The translations under genes were made by a program, and so were the position numbers. 64,000 nt of DNA from Tetrahymena elliotti 4EA (lineage: Eukaryota > Ciliophora > Oligohymenophorea > Hymenostomatida > Tetrahymenidae). The stretch covers positions 1 through 64,000 of the forward strand of contig JH720364.1 in the NCBI GenBank assembly GCA_000231825.2. Direction: 5' to 3'. Below the pieces are notes generated by a model. That model searched no databases. It saw nothing but the letters and a program-made list of their open reading frames with translations, and had not been told where the DNA came from. This document shows, in pieces, positions 34,601 through 47,371 of the stretch (within the stretch, counting starts at the first letter, position 1; each line of letters starts with the position of its first letter).

Positions 34601-34834
34601 AAAAAGACTTAAAATTTTTTCAAATTGAAAAGATAAAGATTGCCAATGATTTCTTATAAATAAAAAAAATGTTTATTTAATGTTTTTACTTCAACTGTAG
34701 CTCAACGCTGGTAAGAGTTTTCAAATTTGATTTAATAAACTTTTAATATTAAAAAAAGTTAGTTTACCAATAAATAGATAAAAATTCTGTAATACATCCT
34801 TTAGATCGTAAAATGTTTTACTCTCTTTCTCCAT
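31604..34834 (-). CDS. leucine-rich-repeat protein, one exon per repeat (gapped)
   Basis: Ribonuclease-inhibitor-type LRR protein; such proteins form horseshoe binding surfaces. Function unknown. On the minus strand a unit of about 160 bp recurs. Each holds an exon of about 90 bases (30 codons) starting after ...AAATAAAAG and ending at GTAACTTTT. Typical product: IGNEGASEIGLGLSKCTQLT followed by (N/H)L(E/I)F. Exon phase is the same in all units, so units can be added or lost without breaking the frame. Ten are visible near 32090, 32250, 32388, 32555, 32710, 32870, 33030, 33990, 34155 and 34305, with a degenerate one near 34515. The C-terminal exons are 31908-31994 (IGDEDGSMAQHISNIDSLKS) and 31604-31688 (ending at TGA). 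A probable first exon is 34834-34768 (MEKESKTFYDLKDVLQ). The junctions between it and the repeats are unresolved, and 899 N remove about five units. Confidence 0.68.
32065..34430 (-). repeat. tandem array of ~160-bp exon-intron units
   Basis: The plus-strand core TAAGTTGAGTGCATTTACTT followed by AA(G/T)CCTAATCCTAT and CTCCTTCATTCCC recurs every 150-170 bases across the LRR gene, together with intron sequence (TTTATTTTAGAAAATAAAGT, then TTACTCCAT). Exon and intron are both conserved, which indicates recent tandem duplication of whole units. The array is interrupted by the 899-base gap. Confidence 0.88.
33068..33966. other. assembly gap, 899 N, inside the LRR repeat array
   Basis: The gap begins and ends inside repeat units and its size is close to five or six units, so it is most likely a sized gap from unresolved tandem repeats. 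Confidence 0.98.
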
Positions 34835-35084
34835 TTTTTTTAATCTTTCCTTTCTTTTTTTCTTATTTCGCTTTAGTATTATTTAATTAATTAACTAATC
34901 AGATATTAATGTCTTTAATTTTAAATAAGATTCTATTTTCTTAGTTAATAATTTATAGTACAATAAAAAAAAATGAATTTAGTTCATAAGATAGATTTTA
35001 AGTTAAATAGACTTCTTATTTATTCATACTCTTTTTATAAATATGGATAGTTATTTGATGAATAAATATATACCTTATTACTTT

Positions 35085-35960
35085 GTTAATTTATTTTTAT
35101 GCAATAAATAAAATTTTAATTCATTTATTAATAGCGAATTCCTGGAAGGATAGTAGAAATACGATTAGGGTTAAAATTGAGGTCTGGACTATATGGCAGC
35201 AAGTTCATTCTTTAAATTCTATGCTCAGCAAACAAATTTATAATGATTCTTATTCTATAGGATGGAGCATTATCATCCTAGAAAATTTAATTTCCTCCAT
35301 ATACAGTTGAAGATAATATCTACTCAATCTATACCTAAACAGTTCTAAATAGGTCTCAGCATTTACAGTTTCCTCCAATCTCACTAAAGGACATGCACTA
35401 ATAGCAGAAATAATAGCCCCAGATCATTATACTTTTTGGTTTTGTCATTTTTTGCAAATAAAACTCTTATTAAATATCTTCATTAATTCATTCTTCCATC
35501 AGAATTGAACAATTAAAAGCTCACCTTATTGGATTATGCTGCTCTTTCCCAAAGATAAGCATTCAAATTTAAGTGGTATTAAGAAAGCGCATTTCATTTT
35601 TATTTATTTAGTTGATAAATGGTTATTTTTGTTTGGATTTGTAATATTTAAATTCCATTTTCTAATTTTTCTATGAATAAAAAATTTACTGCTTCAAGAC
35701 CAAGCTCTTTTTTTATTTTCATTATTGATATCTTCCTGTTTTTCCTAATTAGGCCACTGATAGCTTCAGATTTTTCTCAGTTATCTTATTTGGCCTTCCA
35801 TTGTAATTCCATTCATAATTAATATACCCTTTTTCTTCATATCTCTTTATTATGTTTGTTATCGTACTCAAATGAATTTTTTTTCAAAGTCATTCCAAAT
35901 CTTCAAGGCTATATCTGCATTCTTAAGCTACTCAAATAGTAATTATGTAGAGGATTCATT
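35085..35960 (-). pseudogene. Tc1/mariner-family transposase remnant
   Basis: Minus strand, reading from about 35960 down to 35085. An N-terminal helix-turn-helix part is readable (HLSTITNIIKRYEEKGYINY, then the GRPNKITEKNLK linker that matches the GRP motif between the paired HTH domains). After a frameshift it continues EAISGLIRKNRKISIMKIKK. The catalytic core is recognisable further on as MIWGYYF, then DNAPSYRIR (second catalytic Asp of the DDE/D triad) and LLPYSPDLNFNPNRI, where Tc1/mariner proteins usually have SPDLNPIE or a Glu/Asp near it. The first catalytic Asp region and the last Glu are lost, and several TGA and frame changes interrupt it. It cannot encode an active enzyme. Terminal repeats were not found by eye. 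Confidence 0.78.
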
Positions 35961-36970
35961 ATATTCATACAAAACACCTTCATCAGATGTAGATGATTTG
36001 AAAGAAGAAATATCATGGTTCAAATATTCAAGATAAAGTTTACTTTAGTGTGAAACAATAGAATTTAGTGTAGGGATTTCAAAGGATGTAAAAAAAGCTT
36101 AAAACTCCTATAGAGTACTTTAAATTATTTATAAGATCATTATTTAGAAAAATTATTCAAATATTCAAATGATTATTTTATAAAATAAAAAAATGAATGT
36201 ACAAAAAATCTATTCTCGAATAAAAAATTCAATTGAATAATAAGTTTTGATAGGTTTTAGAAGATAAAATTTTCATTCTAATTTTCAAACTTATAACAGC
36301 AAAGACCTTTTATCTCAAATTTAGTCATTTGTAAAACTTTTAGTCCCATATTTCTAGGCTATTTTTTCACCTGAATAAAACCTCACTATTAACAATTCTA
36401 TAATAAAAATTAAGGGAGGAGTAAGCTGAACATCTATACGATAAAAAGCCACTAGTTATGGATTTAAGTTCTATTTGTTAACATATTCATCCACAGGCTA
36501 TGTACTACTCAATTAGTCACTTCCTGATGGAAAGAAAAAAACATTGAATTAGATAATAAGCAATTTAGTATAGGATTATTCAAAGAAAAAAAAGATTATT
36601 GTATTTTCTTTTGACAGATTCCATATCAAAATTCTATGTGTCCTCAAATAATTAGATGATCACAGCTTGGAGGGATAAGAAAATAATCTTTATTATTTCT
36701 AACATTAATGACAATTCTAATGGTTTCATTAAAAAGTAAATCCAAAATGCATAAATTGATATAAATTACCCCTAAACTATTATTGATTACTCAAAGTCAA
36801 CAAGGGGAGTAGACATAATAGATTACATTAGATGAATTTATCCTATATGCTGACATTAAATGCAAGGAAATAGTACCATAGAGTAATTATACACCTTCGG
36901 TAAATATCTTTGTATAATAGCCTTATATTAACGTAACTACTTATCTCTTGAAACTCAGAAATCCCGAATT
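35941..36970 (+). pseudogene. piggyBac-family transposase remnant
   Basis: Plus strand. One frame runs 35941-36426 (162 codons), meets TGA at 36427 and continues in frame to TGA 36709. Readable family marks: YGFKFYLLTYSSTGYVLLN (matching the GFK...TGYVL strand of DDE_Tnp_1_7), SLPDGKKKTLNQIISNLVQD, IIVFSFDRFHIKILCVLKQL (DRF with catalytic Asp), after a frame change DYSKSTRGVDIIDYIR (GGVD motif with catalytic Asp), then, after another shift, ARKQYHRVIIHLRQISLYNS. At least two in-frame TGA and two frame changes show decay. The host's domesticated piggyBac genes (TPB type) are intact genes elsewhere, so this is not one of them. Flanking TTAA or terminal repeats could not be established. The gene abuts the Tc1/mariner remnant on the opposite strand. 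Confidence 0.78.
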
Positions 36971-37387
36971 TAGCTAAAAATTTATGTTGTTCCCCGAATC
37001 CTAAGGAATGCATTGAAATGAATGAATTTATATAAAAAATTTTCAAATTAAACAGTTTTGATACAATATATAAACTTCTATAGATGTTTCATTGATACTA
37101 TAAGTTATCACTATTTTTTAAAGAAATTTGAAATAGATTTTTATATTAAGTTGGGTTATATTAATTATTAAAAAAAAATCTAATGATTTTGTTAGTTTTT
37201 AAATAAAATTTATTAGAGTATGAATGTACTTTAATTTTATTTTTAATATTATTTTGTTAATGTTATTTTTTTAAATTTATTAAAACTAATAAAATACAAA
37301 ATTTACAAATCCATACATCATTTTAGAATAAAATTTCTTATTTAAACAAATTTAATTTAAAATAAAACAAACAGAATCCTAAAGTTT
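36971..37387. other. AT-rich spacer right of the transposase remnants
   Basis: About 415 bases, very AT-rich, to the 3' end of the coatomer gene. No gene or repeat is evident. Confidence 0.5.
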
Positions 37388-40300
37388 TCAATTTTCATCT
37401 TCAACTTCTTCTTCCTCCTATCCTTCTTCACCTTCTTAGGCTTCTTCCTCTTCTTCTTCTTCCTCCTCTTCTTCCTAATCAGGGTTGAAGTAAGGATTTT
37501 CAGTAGGTATATTAGGAGGTCTTAAGGAAACAGCAGCTAAATTTCTAGAGGGATCTTATTTTAATGCACTGAATAAGTCTACATTCAATCTCTATTCATA
37601 GGCATCGAAGCTGTAACTAGGAATATCTTGATTCTTTTCTCTTTGTTCTTTGTAAAATTATTCAAGCTTTTTTAGTTATTTGAATTTATTAATTAATTAG
37701 TTTTTTTATAAAATTATTTTACTTTTAAAAGTATTTTTAAATCAGAGAAAGAGTCATCTTCAATATAATCCATAGGATCAGCTATTTTCTATGCAGTAAA
37801 TTAATGGTGGGTCTTAATTAAATCGTCTTTCCATAACTTTGTCAATTCACTTATTCTAGAAGGACAGTAAGTCTTTGCAAACATAGCTGCTTCACTGATT
37901 CTACCACTTTTAACTAAAACATCAATACATTTATCTAAATCAGCAAGAGAGAAATAGATTTAGAAGGCCACATTCTATGTTTTAAAAGATAAATTAGAAA
38001 AAATTTATAAAATAATAAATAGTTTTTTTCTAAATATAGTTATGGCAGTAAATCTATTAAATCAAAGTATTGTAAATTAAGTTTCTTAGATAAACTAATT
38101 AAATCTAGATTTAATTTGTTGGAGAAAATGACATTAGATTTAATGAACAAAAATGTTAATTTAATATTTTTGTTTTCTTTAAATCTCATTCTAAAAAAAT
38201 ATCTCAGAGCGAGCGATGTATCTCAAAATTAAAAAAATATTTAATGAATAAATATTTGCTTTTTAAATTAAATCTCTGAATTAGATAAATGAAATAAAGT
38301 ATTTAGAATTCATTAATTAATTCTAAAATAGTATTTATTTATATTGAAATTTTCAATTAGAAAAATTCTTATTGACTCTTTTTTTTTTTTCTTAAAATGT
38401 AACATTAGAAAATTATTTCAAAATATTTTTTTCCTACTTAACTCTAATTTGCTTGATTTAAATTAAAAATCAGTTTTTGCTTTGCTTCTAAAGTAATACT
38501 CATAAAATTTAAAATATCATTTATTGAAAATATTAGATTTAAATAAAGCAATTTAAATAGAAAATTAATATTTTTTTTTAATTTACCATTCTTTTTTGTT
38601 CTTCTGCTTTTTTACCAAGTTCCTCTAATTCTTCTTTAAGTCCAAGAGAGGTGTAAATCAAGAGTAAACTATTAATATCTTCAGATTATTTAAAGCAGTT
38701 AATGGCTCTGGGTAAGTCTCCTTAGAAAAGGGCTAAGTCACCAACTTACTTTAATTAGCTGGGACTTTAAGTATCTTATGCGATTAAATTTGCTTCGTTA
38801 AGCTTTCCTAATAAGAGAGCAAGTTCAAATTTATGTTCAGGATCTTAAGCAATATTGAAGGCCATTTCTTTCTTATCAAATTGATCTAAGAATTTAGCTA
38901 ATTTATCATAATATTTAACATCTATTTGTTTAAGTAATTCTGCTGCTTATTCATACTATTCATCTCCTATCAAGCTTTAATATTTAGCTACTTTAACTGG
39001 AAGATCAAAGCTACTAATGTTGAAGAACTTATCAAGCATGTATAATCTATCTTGAGTTGGAATGTGACCTAAGATAAATCTTTAAAATATTTAATTTTTA
39101 ATAAACTATTTTATTTAACATCTAATCTTTTTACTTCTTTTTGTCTGTATGTTAGAAAGTGAATTGCTTTCCAGCTAAAGAGTAACTAATCTTTCCTGTT
39201 CCATTTGTAAAGAAGAAAAGAGATTCAATCCAAATACCTGAATTGATACTTTCAGATATTTCATATACCATTTCAAGAGCTTCGTCGATACCTTCGTTAG
39301 TCTCATCTTCAGCAATATCTGCAATAAGCTTATTATATTATTTTTTTACATTTAAAAGTCATTTTATTCAAAATAATTAACAAATTTACTTCTTTCTTGA
39401 ATTGAAGAACATAAAATTCATCTGTTGAAGCAAGAGTAAGTAAATCATTAGAGCTCCAGTATAACTTTTTGAGAGTGAGTTCAATTTTTCTAACAATCTT
39501 TGCAGTAGCCCAGTCATAGAAAATAATAAATTCGTTACTCTTAACACCCCTTTAATTATTAAAAAGATTTTAATTTAGATTTTAAACTTTAATTGCTATT
39601 CTTACAATAAAGGACCACCATAGAGACCTTCTACAATATAATCAGTAGAAAACTCAAATATTTATTAATTAGTAGATCCATCAAATGCCTTGACTTAAAA
39701 ATTTTCCTTAACTGCATAATCACCATTTGAGTTGAAGACTAAATCAGAACCATTTCCATGTACTAAAATTTAAAAAATAAAAATTAAGTTCAACAATTAA
39801 AATGTTTATTTATAGTTGTTTTACCTATGCTTTTGAAATTGTTTGATCTATAAATTGAATATTCAGTATCATTAAATATAGCAAATGAGTGACCGTTAGG
39901 AGCATGTCTTAAACCCTTAATTAAACGAATAAAGATGTGTTAATTCTTGTTGAAAATAAAAATATATTTACAGTAGGATAGAAATCAGCTGTTCCTAAAT
40001 CTTTACTATTGATATTTGGAATGTTTTCTCCTTCAACAACAGCTTCCTTGTCAGCAGTATTAATTGATTTCAAGTTAGCAGTAAATAATTCTAAGTTTTT
40101 AGCATAAATGATCTTACCGTTGCTGTTGAAATAATAAAATTTAATTGTATCCTCATACTATTTAACACCAATGTATTTACTTAATTGAAACAACAGGTTC
40201 ATCTGAGCCAATTTTTACAATTACAGAACCTTCATCACAACCAATAGCAAGCATGTTGGAAGAGTCTTTGCAGATATCTACTGACCAAACTCTGTCTAAG

Positions 40301-41738
40301 TTGTAATTTAAAGAAGTTTCTAATCTATATGTTTATGAATGCCACAATTTGACGAAACCATCTTCGGAACCTATTGAATAATACAGTTTTTATAAAGCTT
40401 TGTTAGCTTGCTCAAAATAGACAAATAATACCTGTAATAATAATAGGAAGTTCTGGATGGAATACTGCAACTGAAACATTTTAAGAATGTCCTTCAATAG
40501 TGTGAATGCACTGCTTAGTGGAACAATCCCAAATTTTAACCAATCTTTAGAAGTAAAAGAATAAGATTAAAAAAACAATTTAGTCTTTTAACAAATATAG
40601 GATACCTATCATCTCCACCAGAAATAACGTAGTTATGTTCTCCTCTATGATAATCAACATAATTAACACCTTGCTCGTGACCTACCAAAGAAAAATTAGG
40701 GCTTTTACTTAAGATGCTCCAAACCTTTTCATTTATTAAATAAATTATCAATAAAAATTATCATTTTATTATTATAATAAGCATTTGTTTGCTGCTTTTA
40801 CACGTTTTGGATTGATGTAAATAAACAAATATATTTTTATTTTATTCTGAAAATAATATCATATCAATATATCTATCCTTGATTTCTTTTAATATCTATT
40901 TACCTTGATTGTTTTATCAAGAGAAGCTGAAGCAAACAAGTTGGTATCACGAGGATTGAAACACATCTTCATTACATAATGAGTGTGACCTTCAAATGTT
41001 CTAACTAAAGAAAATCCTTTTTCGAAATCCCACATCTTGATAGTAGCGTCATCTGAACTTGTCAAAAAGTAAGGTTCGGTAGGGTGAACTTCAATGGTTC
41101 TTTTGATAAAATAAATAAATTTGATCAAAAAATGCTCTATTTATTCAAAATAAACTATCTTTACCTAATATAATCTGAATGAGCTTCCCATGATTTAATT
41201 TTTTCCATAGTATTGTAATTGTAAACACGAATGCATAAATCATCAGAACAAGCTACAATCCACTACTTTCTAACAATAAACTTAGCAGCTCTTGTAGGAG
41301 TAACTGAATTCTCAAAAGTTTTAACTGTAGTCTATATATTTATGGAATAAATTGTAATTTTAACCTCAAATAAATAGTCATTTTGAGTAAAGCTATTGCT
41401 TTTTTGCTAGCAATCTAAATGGAGAAAATCAAATCTTGAATAATTACTTCATTTGAATAATCGTAAATAGTAATGTTTCCTGAATATAAAGAGACTAAAG
41501 CCCAAGGAAGTTCAGGATGTAATTCAACACATTTAACACGTGCTGAGCGTGTTTTCATTTTCTTCTTAATTTCAAACTTTAAAGGCTATATTTAATAATA
41601 AAATGCATGAGTTTAATACATTTATTATGCTATAAATAAATCCAAATGAGTTTTTAGAGAATGTTGTTTGTCAGTAACTCAACTAACCAATCAACTGCTC
41701 TGAAAACTAACTAATATCAATTTTAAGCTATCTACCAT
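37388..41738 (-). CDS. COPB2: coatomer subunit beta' (beta'-COP)
   Basis: COPI coat subunit that binds dilysine cargo motifs and builds the vesicle cage at the Golgi. Minus strand. The N-terminus [20 protein letters not shown] matches the family start (MPL..DIK.K...RS.RVK). It needs a splice from an ATG-only coding exon (41738-41736) over intron 41586-41735. WD40 repeats follow: [125 protein letters not shown]. Next come the second propeller and the helical solenoid ([39 protein letters not shown]). It ends in a Glu-rich tail (NPYFNPDQ then about 30 mostly acidic residues) before TGA 37390-37388. Many short introns, for example 41332-41447. About 900 residues, as expected. Confidence 0.92.
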
Positions 41739-43207
41739 TTTCACAAATAGCTTTTCCTATTATTTTTTTATCAACTTTTGATTTTGTTTGTCTGTGCTTT
41801 TGGTTTAATTGATTTATTTTCAATTGAATGATCAGTCCCTTTTTTTAAGTCAACGAATCCTATTGTATGAATTTATTAATCAATAATAATTATGTAATTT
41901 TTTGATGAAAATTTTATTGAATTAAATTATTCATCTAAATTATGATTTATCCTTATCTATTACGCAAAAATTATTTACTCTGTTCAATCACTTTTTAAAT
42001 ATCTTTTTATTTTTTTTATTTCTTTCATATGGCAAATAAATAAACAAAAACATGCTAACTAACAAACAATATTTTACAATTATTCATTCATTTATTTAGA
42101 TAAAAAATGTATATCTAATTCATTTCTTCATGCAAAATATAATGAAATCAATTATATCACTTTTTATCAAATTAGTTATTTTTCATGTTGAATAACTATG
42201 CTTATTTGATTTATTCATTTATTTTTGATTTACGTGTAGCTGCATTAATAATTCTAATTTGACTAACTCCAACATATCCTTTTTGATTCTATCAAAACCT
42301 TATTTAAAAATTAAAAATAACAATTTCTTTTTTTGAAATATTTTAAAATTCATATTATTTAATTTTGTTTTTAAATCAATTAATTGAAAAAATTTTCAAT
42401 AATTACATTAGAAAATATCTTATTTATTCTTTTAAAGAAAATTAATAACCTATTTAATTGACATAGATTTAGTATAATTAAGTTCTTCAATTTCTGAATT
42501 GAATTTTTATAAAAAATTTGTCTTTTAAATTAAAATTAATCTTAGAGTATATTTTTCCTATTAAAACATTTTAATTTGTATGGTTTGCCATTTATTAAAT
42601 TTAAACTTTTAAAATATTTTAGTTAATTGATGATTTTTTGAGAATGGTTACTTGGTAAATCTTTCAAAAATTAAATTTAAAAAAGAAGACTTTGTATTAT
42701 GTTTTTTAAATAAAAACTCATTAAAAACTCATTATTATTCTAATGTTTACATTTTATGATAAGAAATTAAAGATAAAATGAAACTAAAAATAAAATTAAT
42801 TTAATAAAAAAATGCCAATTTGATTTGAAGTTGGATTTAAAATTAAGATTTTGAATAGAGTTATTAATAAAAAGTATTAAATGATATTATAGATTATTTT
42901 TAGGAAATATTTATCAAAATAAATGATAAACAGTAATAATTAAAGAATATATAAATAAAGATTTTAAAATATTGTATTTGATTTCTTGTGGTTTAGTATT
43001 CAGCTTAATTTTTATAAATTAATAAATAAATTTGATTGATTTTAAATAAACAAATTCAAAATTAGAGGGAACATTAATAATATTTCAAACCGCAAAATTT
43101 AAATTTATTGAATAATTAATATAGCTTGGCAATATCTATTATAATAAAGTTTATTAGCCACTTCTATACTAATTTTATAGGATTAGGCAATATTTAGATT
43201 AAGATTA
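41739..43207. other. AT-rich region between divergent genes
   Basis: About 1.5 kb between the starts of the coatomer gene (minus) and the coiled-coil gene (plus), so it must hold both promoters. No conserved promoter element can be named by eye and no gene is seen. Confidence 0.5.
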
Positions 43208-46200
43208 ATGAGTGACAGCAGTTTTTTGAATTCAAGCAACATATAAAGATTAAATAAAGAGCTAAATGAATTAAAATCTCGAAAAGTTTTGACAGATATG
43301 CTAAATTAACAAATAGATGTAAATGAGCATCTCTCATCAGAAAATTCAACTTTAATTATGAATTAAAGAAAATTGTTAAATCTTATTCAGTCAAAGGTAA
43401 TTTTAATTATTTTTTGTAGTTTTTTGAATAAAATATTTTTCATTTAGGATAGAATCATTGAAGATATAAAATCAGGTACATTATCATTTTGTGAGTAAGG
43501 ATAGGAAGAAGGAGGGGATCATAATGCAAGCACTTATAGATAAATATAAGTATAGTTATATTAGAATAAAGCTTAAATGATGGCTGATCATTAGCATTAG
43601 GTTATTTTGTAAAAAGTTTTATAAGGTGGCTTGCAATTAAAAATAGTTTATTAAAAAAATGTTGTTTTGAATAAGTTTTTATTTTTTGAGAGATTGAAGA
43701 ATTTGTATTCTTGTGCTTAAAAGCAATAAATATATAGATAAGTAGAGATGAAAAGCTAGTAGAATCAGATTTTAAGACTTTATTCTTTATTCAAAGTGCT
43801 TCTTTCATTAATTTATAAGAAAAAGAAAAGCGGATTTACTGCACTATGCTGCTATTATATCAAATAAAATCAATAATAAATATTTTAGTAAGAGTAAACC
43901 AAGATAATTAAATAAATATAAAATGAATATTAAAAGAATAACGATCCTCTAATTATATACAAATAATTCTATGATCTATTTAAACAGAGTAATAAAGCGA
44001 AGAGAGTTAAATAAAATAATACAGGGAAAAACTAGAATTATAAAATTAGTTAAGTTTAGTCTTTAAATAAGCTGAATTTTGTGAAATAAAATAATAATAC
44101 AGTTATATAAAATAAGTAATAACTGCAATCTTCATTTTAGAAAACTGTTTAAAAGTTAAAATAATTCAATAAATATTAAAATTTTTCTAAGAGATTGAGA
44201 GCAATAATTATATAGTAAAAGGAAAGGGTTATAGAGCTTCTTTAATAATCTAATTCTAGTTAGGAATAAGTGTAAGATTTTATTAAAAAGACATAAATAA
44301 TTGTAAATACGATTTAGAATGACTTCAATTTAAAGTGTCAGGAAATTGAGAATTTGAATTAAGAAAAAATTAGGATATAATAAACTCATTAAGAAGAAAT
44401 TAATATCTTAGAAGAGCAACTTTAGGAAATAAGATAATAGAGAGAGGAGCAACTTTAAAATTTAATGGAAAAATAAGATATTTAGAGCAAATATTAATAA
44501 AAATGTATGGAAGTTGAGGAGTTAAAAGATTTAAATTAAAAGAATTCTAGAGAACTTTAGGTTTAGATAGATACTTATGAATAGAAATTTAATTAATTTC
44601 AAGCTATTCATGATGAGCTAATTGGATAGCTTTAAGAGGTTTAAGAAGCATATAATTAGAAATGTGAAGAGATTGATTAAATTGTTTAAGAAAAAGATAA
44701 ATAATAGTAAGATGCTGATGAATTCATTTTAAAGCTTAAAAGTTAGTTGCAAGAAAGGTAAAATGAAGGAGAAGAAGATAGATAATAAATATAAAAATAA
44801 CTTAAAATTCAACAAGAAAAGTATGATCAAAAATGTGAGTAATATGATGAATTTGTAGAATAGAGCTAGAAGCAGAAAAAAGAACTAGATGATATTATTA
44901 TGAGATTGTAGAGAGAATTGAAATAATATAAATAAAATGATGAAGATAACAAATAATAATTAGGTTAATATGAGCAGAAAATAGAAGTTCTTAAAAAGGA
45001 ATTATTATAAAGTAAATAATTCATTAAAGAATTTGAATTTCATAAGGAAGAGTCTTAGTTAGAAATAGAAACTCTCACTAAGAAGATATAGCAATTGCAA
45101 GGAGAAAAAAATAATCTTGTAAATAATTTAGAAATAAGTGTGGCCAACCTCAAAGAGCTTAAATAGCAGAACGATCACGTTAATGGCTTATTGGGCAAAA
45201 GTAAAGAGGAAAAATCTTTCCTTTTTTAAGAACTTGAAGACAAAGAAAATGTAATTATTTAGTTAAATGAGAAAATCCTAGAGGCAGAGAAAAGAATCAA
45301 AGATGCAAACAGAAGAACTTCTCATTCTCCTAACATGTAAAATGAAAGAGACGAGGCCATAAAAAAATTTAATAAAGTGAAAAAAGAAAAAGAAGACTTG
45401 TAGTTGTAATTAGAAGAAGTAAATTAGAAATTGTAAAAAACAAAGCAAATTAATTAAGAGTTGACCAAGGAAGCCATAGAGTTAAACAAAGAAAAATTAT
45501 AAATGGGGGTAAGATAAATAAAAATATATTTTTTGAGTTTATTATTTCTTTTTTAAATAAAAAGGAAGATTTTGATAATTTGTGTTAGCAACTTGAAGAA
45601 AGAGAAAGCAAAATAGCAGCAATAGAGGACAAATTCTAAATTCTTCTTTAAAAATTAGAAGAAAAAGAAATCTAGCTTTAGAAACAAGCTGTCAAGCCAG
45701 AGCTTTTGTAAAAAGTAAATAATGAATAAATATCTATTTTATCAATGATTAATAAATTAAATTAGATAACGTAAGATAAGCTAGAACTTGAGGAAGAAAA
45801 TAGAGGTTTAAAAAAAGAACTACTAGATATTGATCATTAGATTTAATAGTATTAAATAGTACAGAAGAAACTCTAATAGGAAATTAGTGAATATAAATAA
45901 AGGGAAATATAATAAAAAGAATAAATCAATGAAATTAACTTAAATATTGCTAACTTAACCAAAGAAAGAATAGGCTATCTCAGAGAAGACTTAGAAAAGC
46001 AACAAGCAGCATAAAAATTAAAATAAGAAAATTAAAATTTAAAGAGCATGTGTGATTAATACTAAACTTTAATAGAAGATTATAATCAACAATTTGAACT
46101 CTTCACAAAAACAATCAAATCTATGGATTCTAAAATTAAAAATCTTGAAAGCAGGTCATAAAATACAATGATGGAAGCTTTAGGAGAATTTAAGCAGGGC

Positions 46201-46368
46201 TAAGACCTGCAAAGCTCCCAAGTATCTAAAAGCAGCAACCAGAATTAATAGTAAAATCGACCTGGCTCTTTTCAGCTGGAGAATATTGATCTAGCAAACA
46301 TGAATACTGGTTAATAATTAATTTAAAAAATAGATTAAATGAAAAACATGTACTCTAAATAAAACTGA
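43208..46368 (+). CDS. large coiled-coil protein, 1017 residues
   Basis: Three exons: 43208-43396, 43448-45508 and 45565-46368, all phase 0, with introns of 51 and 56 bases. The family is not recognised. Residues 1-130 are mixed. Residues about 130-330 are basic and Gln/Lys-rich with two stretches that could be IQ-like helices (LSLIYKKKKSGFTALCC and SKRLRAIIIQQKERVIELLQ). Residues about 340-960 form an almost unbroken heptad-rich coiled coil (for example QEKIRIQQTHQEEINILEEQ). The C-terminal tail is Ser/Asn/Gln-rich. There is no motor, kinase or membrane segment. Such proteins in ciliates are often basal-body, axonemal or cytoskeletal scaffolds, but that is inference only. TAA/TAG Gln codons are extremely frequent. 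Confidence 0.85.
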
Positions 46369-47371
46369 TTTTTAAATATTCTCTATTCATCATTATTTAT
46401 TTATTTTATATTTTTATAACGGTATATTAACAATTTATTATTATTAAACGATTTAAAATATAAAAATATCTTGCCAACTTCAAAAAACAAAGGATAATAT
46501 AAGATGATTTTTAAGAATTTAATGATGAAATTTATTAAATGGACTTAGAAAATATCAAAATAAAATTAAAACAAAATAATAACACAATTTAAAACTGATA
46601 AAATTGCTTGATAAAACTTAATGAATTAAAATTAAAGAAGCAAAGAATAGAGAAGAGATTTTTTTTATTGAGTTTACATGCAAAATAGTAGTTTAATAAA
46701 TTATTTAAAAAAATGTAATTTTATGGTCTTTGATATTGTAAGGTTTTTTCTGAAAAAATATTTAATTCAGAGAGGAAAAAAAATGAATAAATATATATTT
46801 TTTATTGATTCTAATAAAACTTATCATAATTACTTGAAAATCAAAAAAATATTCATAGAAATTAGGATTAAATCATTAAATTATTGTAGTGTTAAGTATG
46901 AGTTCTTCAAAAATATATTTTTTTAAAAATAATGTCAAAGTTAAGCTAATTTATCTCTTAAATTACCTTTATTTTTTGGTCTATTTGAAAAAAAGAAATA
47001 AAAAGTAGTCTGAATGGCAAACAAATAAATAAAAAACATACAAAGAAATAGCCTTGTAAAAATTTTATGGATGGATTAGAAATTTGATTAGTTAAAACTT
47101 TAACATTTGACTAAACTTCAAACTACGAAATAATTAATTAAAATAAAGCCTTTTTAAATTTTACAAGTTTTATTAATCAACATACATAGAATCCACTACT
47201 GCTATCAGCTAGCTAATCAACCAATAAATAAATAAAAATAAACAAGATTAAACAAAGGAATACTTACAGATTGTATTTACAATTGAATCAAATTTAGAAA
47301 TTTCATACTGAAAAATAATTTATTTTACATAGCGAATTAGGTTTAATAGTAGAATATAAAATCATTAATAG
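46369..47371. other. AT-rich intergenic region
   Basis: About 1 kb between two plus-strand genes. An 82-codon open frame at 46678-46926 is AT-driven and has no motif. The in-frame TGA at 47309 limits the next gene's start to ATG 47372. Confidence 0.5.

Noticed and set aside
34691..34720. tRNA-like D-arm (GTAGCTCAACGCTGGTAAGAG)
   Set aside because: Resembles a tRNA box A, but there is no acceptor pairing and no T-arm (GGTTCAAATCC-like) within 80 bases. It also falls in the first intron of the LRR gene model.
46678..46926. 82-codon open frame, plus strand
   Set aside because: Lys/Ile/Phe/Asn composition expected from AT-rich intergenic DNA.
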